Below, piece by piece: positions 61,101-64,000 of a stretch of DNA of 64,000 bases (position 1 is the stretch's first letter; each line of letters begins with the position of its first letter). Source of the stretch: Pilatotrama ljubarskyi (Eukaryota > Basidiomycota > Agaricomycetes > Polyporales > Polyporaceae); NCBI GenBank assembly GCA_022385805.1, contig MU277694.1:221559-285558 (forward strand). Direction: 5' to 3'. The translations under genes and the position numbers were made by a program. The notes beneath the pieces are model-generated. The model saw nothing but the letters and a program-made list of their open reading frames with translations. It did no database searches and was not told where the DNA came from.

Positions 61101-62611
61101 CGTGGGCGGCAAGGTGCGGCGGACGCCGTTCTTGAACGTCGGGAAGCCACAGAGCCGGGCGCGATTGAGCAAGTTCATCGAGGACATCGGCCGTCGGGAC
61201 GACTTCGACGATGAGTTCCTGGTGCGCGGATCCCAGGAGGATAAGACGGACGTTGTCACGGCTGTCAACAACGGTACGTACTCCGACGACGTGTGTGGGA
61301 GAGTCGCTGACAGATGTCCCTCCGTGCAGGTCTCGACGTGGTGCTGCAGCGCAAGTCACGCAATCCGGTCACCGGTTTCGTCCTTGTGAGCGACGCGTCC
61401 GACACGACGCGCCGCGCGCAGATGGACCTCGTCCTCGCGCGTGCCGAGGCGGCGAACGTCCCTATCCACTCGTTCGGCTACGGGCGCTCCCACGACCCCG
61501 CTTCGCTCTGGCTCATGTCGAACCACACGAGCGGAACGTACACGTTCGTGAAGGACTGGTATGATCTGCGGGACTGTCTCGCCGGGTGCATTGGTGGCAT
61601 GATGTCCATCGCAATCATGAACATGAAGCTCCATCTGAAGATCGTCGACGGAAACCGCTTCCGCATCCGCAAGATCTCCGGTGGCCCGCTCGCCATCCTC
61701 TCCTCAGACGGACGGGACGTGGACGTGGAGGTCGGCGAGCTGCGCTATGGAGAGCGCAAGGAGATGCTCGTTGAGCTCGAGCTGGACAACACCGACGTAA
61801 TGCAGAGCCCCGTCGCTTCACCGCAACAGTCGCATCCGCCCCGCGCTCTGAGCGCAACGGACGCGTTCAATCAGCGTATGGGTCTGGATGCGCTGTCCAT
61901 CGGCGACTACGCCGACCTCGCAGAGGGTATGATGGACCGCATGATCGACGAGGTGCCCGTGTTCGAGGTCGACGGCTCGTTCTTCGACCCCAACGCCGTG
62001 AAGCACGTCTCGCGTCTTGCGCACCCTGTCCTTCTCACCGTCACTCTCTTGCCCAACACCGGCAGTCGGCCACGCACGCCGGCCTCGAACAGCTCTGACC
62101 CGGTCATTGTACGGCGGCGCATGGAGCTGCTCGCGTCGGACATGATCACGCGCATGCTCGTGCTCGTCTCGCGGCGCAACGTGCCTCAGGCGCAAAAGCT
62201 GATGAGCGAGACGCGGAGGATCCTGCACACGGTTCTGCAAAATATCACGCAGACGCTTCCGCCGCCTAATAGAGACGGGAGTACGACGACGCGGAACCGC
62301 AAGGAGATCCTCACGCTTTCCGCGGTCCGTGCCATCCAGGCGATCATGCAGGACATGCAGATCCTGTCTGAGGCGCTGGACGAGCAGGCCGACACCTTTG
62401 CTCTAGACCAGCGCAACTTTGGCGCGCAACAGGTACGTGCCTGTGTCGCTCCACTCCCGCGTTGTATGTGCTGACACCATGTTGATAGGCCAAGGTCCTC
62501 CGTGACCAGAAGAGCTGGAGCGGCAGAAGTGCAATCGAACGCTTGTTCTGGACGATCGACAGCTCCATCGAGCTGGTTTCTCGAAGCACCGACTGGGTCG
62601 CCCGCGACTGA
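58189..62611 (+). CDS. RING-PH-vWA protein resembling Far1/Ste5 pheromone-pathway scaffolds
   Basis: Exons at about 58189-58653, 59349-59487, 59540-61273, 61330-62432 and 62489-62611 sum to 3,564 nt, 1,187 residues, in one clean frame. After a disordered N-terminus comes a RING-H2 finger split by the first intron: CPVCLEPL, PECGHALHE then ACF, CGVCRRPM. Ser-rich linkers follow, then a PH-like domain at about 60220-60580 (REFYVYLFKEAIICVVEEKK; LRLKGRIYIRHIR; SFILIFKDRSSLETWKAHI). A von Willebrand A-like domain spans about 60945-61620 (LDLILVVSVPGPN; DRLSLVTFEVG; TGFVLVSDASD; IHSFGYGRSHDP), and a long C-terminal region ends RSTDWVARD. Yeast Far1 and Ste5 share this domain set. Its usual metal site (DxSxS) is absent. 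A role in mating MAP-kinase signalling is inference from architecture. Confidence 0.8.
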
Positions 62612-63715
62612 GCCCGCCCTTGCTCCTTCTACCTCTCCATCTATCGTTAGGACCCCCATCACGTCTTTCTCCGCTGTGTCTTGCCATTCTCCTCGCGTCA
62701 CCCCCAGGTCTCTCAGATATAACCCGACGAGGACCAACGATACATACCGCCGACCTGCATATCCACTCCCGATCCCATCTATTGTCTCCATATCGCGTTC
62801 GCGTCCCTTCCCTTGAAACGAACCCATCTATCTTCTTGCACCCATCCTGGCTGTGTCTTCGCTTCGCTTTGTGCTATTTGACCAGTGTCCGCCGCCTCTC
62901 CTTTGTCGTCTCAGTTTCGTCTTGTCGGTATTCTTATACCCCCGCTCGCGTCCTAGGGCTATCCAACTGGGCCGGGCTAATTCTTGATAGCGGCCACGCA
63001 GGGTGGAGGGTGTTGTCTTCGGGTCGTCGTCATCGTCAGTCGGTGTATTCGCGTGTAACGTTATTGGTAGACAGACACACCATATGCACATATGCACATG
63101 CCTTCTCCACTATGGTGTGCTCACGGGACTCCTCAGATGCGCAGGGATGCTGAAGGACCTCAGGAAGTGATCGTACCGAGCACGAGGCTTCGCCCAGGGA
63201 GCCCCTAAGACAGCCGGTCTACGATGATTCTCGCTCCCGAAAGCTCAGAGCGGGACACGTATGCACTTTGGGCGAGGATGTGCATACACCATACAGTAAG
63301 TACTCAATATAGCCGGCGCCATCGATGGTGCTCTTGATCTTCTCTCCCCTGTGTCTTCTCTGTTGCTCACGCTCGCCGAGTAAAGCGAAGTCCGGACTCC
63401 AAAAGGTCGAGCTTCTCGAATCAATCCGAGGCATCGCCAGAAAGTGAGCGGTCAGAACGTAGAATCTCGGCCAAGAGTTCGGACGAGGACGTTCGCAGGC
63501 GGCGACGTACTTAGCATAGAACTGGCACTATCGAACGGGTTGGGCCAAAAAGGCCGGTCCTGCTTTCGTAGGGCGATCGGACATCCCTCAGACGACGGCC
63601 AACCCTTACGCGTGCGGAGGTATGTATATGGACCTTGAACGGAGAGACAGCAAGGAGCAAAAAAACACTGTAAATCCGGCACCAGGTGAAAAAAAACAAT
63701 GTTCAGCCCGAAGAA
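62612..63715. other. 3' flank, no gene seen
   Basis: Downstream of the scaffold-like gene up to the tRNA. Frames on both strands are short and unsupported. Confidence 0.4.
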
Positions 63716-63792
63716 GGTACTACCAGGAATCGAACCTGGGTTTTGGGAACCTTCATCAGAATCCCAAGTGATAACCGCTACACTATAGTACC
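63716..63792 (-). tRNA. tRNA-Gln (CTG), with a very short intron
   Basis: On the minus strand the sequence folds as a tRNA. A perfect 7 bp acceptor stem (GGTACTA with TAGTACC), a D arm TAGTGTAGCGGTTATCA like fungal tRNA-Gln, an anticodon stem TGGGA/TCCCA, and a T arm CCAGG-TTCGATT-CCTGG. The anticodon loop reads TTCTGA then TGAAGG before the final T, so it is six bases too long. An intron of about 6 nt after position 37 restores a normal 7 base loop with anticodon CTG. If the stem is instead drawn as TTGGG/CCCAA the anticodon would be TTC (Glu). The body resembles yeast tRNA-Gln, so Gln is preferred. Confidence 0.8.
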
Positions 63793-64000
63793 TATACACG
63801 TCGACCATATAGTCAGCTGATTTTTGTTTCGCCCCGCGTTTACAAGCGTACACTACATGGATGTTGAAGCTAATACAGAGTCAAAGGATAGGTATACAAG
63901 CGTCGCACTACACTGCTATATTCCCTTCGCTCCTACACTCGTCTCATGGTGTTGCAGCCGAGAGGACGAGAGGACATACAATGATTGTCCACTTACTCAT
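63793..64000. other. Window edge, nothing seen
   Basis: About 200 bp after the tRNA gene with no supported feature. Confidence 0.4.

Noticed and set aside
1..64000. CRISPR arrays, prophage or bacterial operons
   Set aside because: The spliced eukaryotic gene structure excludes them, and no regularly spaced repeats were seen.

Overview
The window is nuclear DNA of a filamentous basidiomycete, most likely an Agaricomycete and perhaps a polypore-type wood decayer; the finer placement is inference. The evidence is genes broken by many 50-60 nt GT-AG introns, G+C-rich codon use that leaves long antisense open frames, eukaryotic housekeeping genes (SEC6, ACC1, RPL33, QNS1, COQ6), and typical accessory families (P450, GMC oxidoreductase, MFS sugar transporter). 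There are no operons; gene order implies little shared function.

Layout. 1-3.4 kb: HSE1 (ESCRT-0, cut by the window edge) head to head with MMS2 (ubiquitin E2 variant). 3.6-7.9 kb: an MFS sugar transporter with an apparent 3' frameshift, then a CYP gene that has lost its central F-G region. 8.6-14.5 kb: SEC6 (exocyst) and QNS1 (NAD+ synthetase), convergent. 14.5-27.6 kb: a gene-poor accessory island holding a decayed and an apparently intact member of one uncharacterised protein family, a second uncharacterised proline/glutamine-rich gene, a 374 bp MITE with target duplications, and a small hairpin. 27.6-33.1 kb: COQ6, a lysine-rich single-pass membrane protein, and ARG7 (ornithine/glutamate N-acetyltransferase). 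33.3-34.85 kb: a Tc1/mariner-like element with about 306 bp near-identical terminal inverted repeats whose middle is an assembly gap (925 N). 35.2-44.3 kb: RPL33 (eL33) and ACC1 (acetyl-CoA carboxylase). 44.8-52.6 kb: a GMC oxidoreductase and the copper ATPase CCC2. 52.6-58.2 kb: no supportable gene. 58.2-62.6 kb: a large RING-PH-vWA protein resembling Far1/Ste5 pheromone-pathway scaffolds. 63.7 kb: a tRNA, probably Gln(CTG), with a very short intron.

The housekeeping genes cover separate core processes: endosomal sorting, K63 ubiquitin signalling, exocytosis, NAD+, ubiquinone, arginine and fatty-acid synthesis, and copper delivery. The unusual content is mainly transposons and decay: two elements with clear termini, a broken P450, a broken transporter end, and a decayed/intact paralogue pair of unknown function. 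I did not find a convincing new multi-gene system. Splice sites were read by eye from GT/AG signals and family alignments remembered in outline, so exon edges may be off by a few bases.
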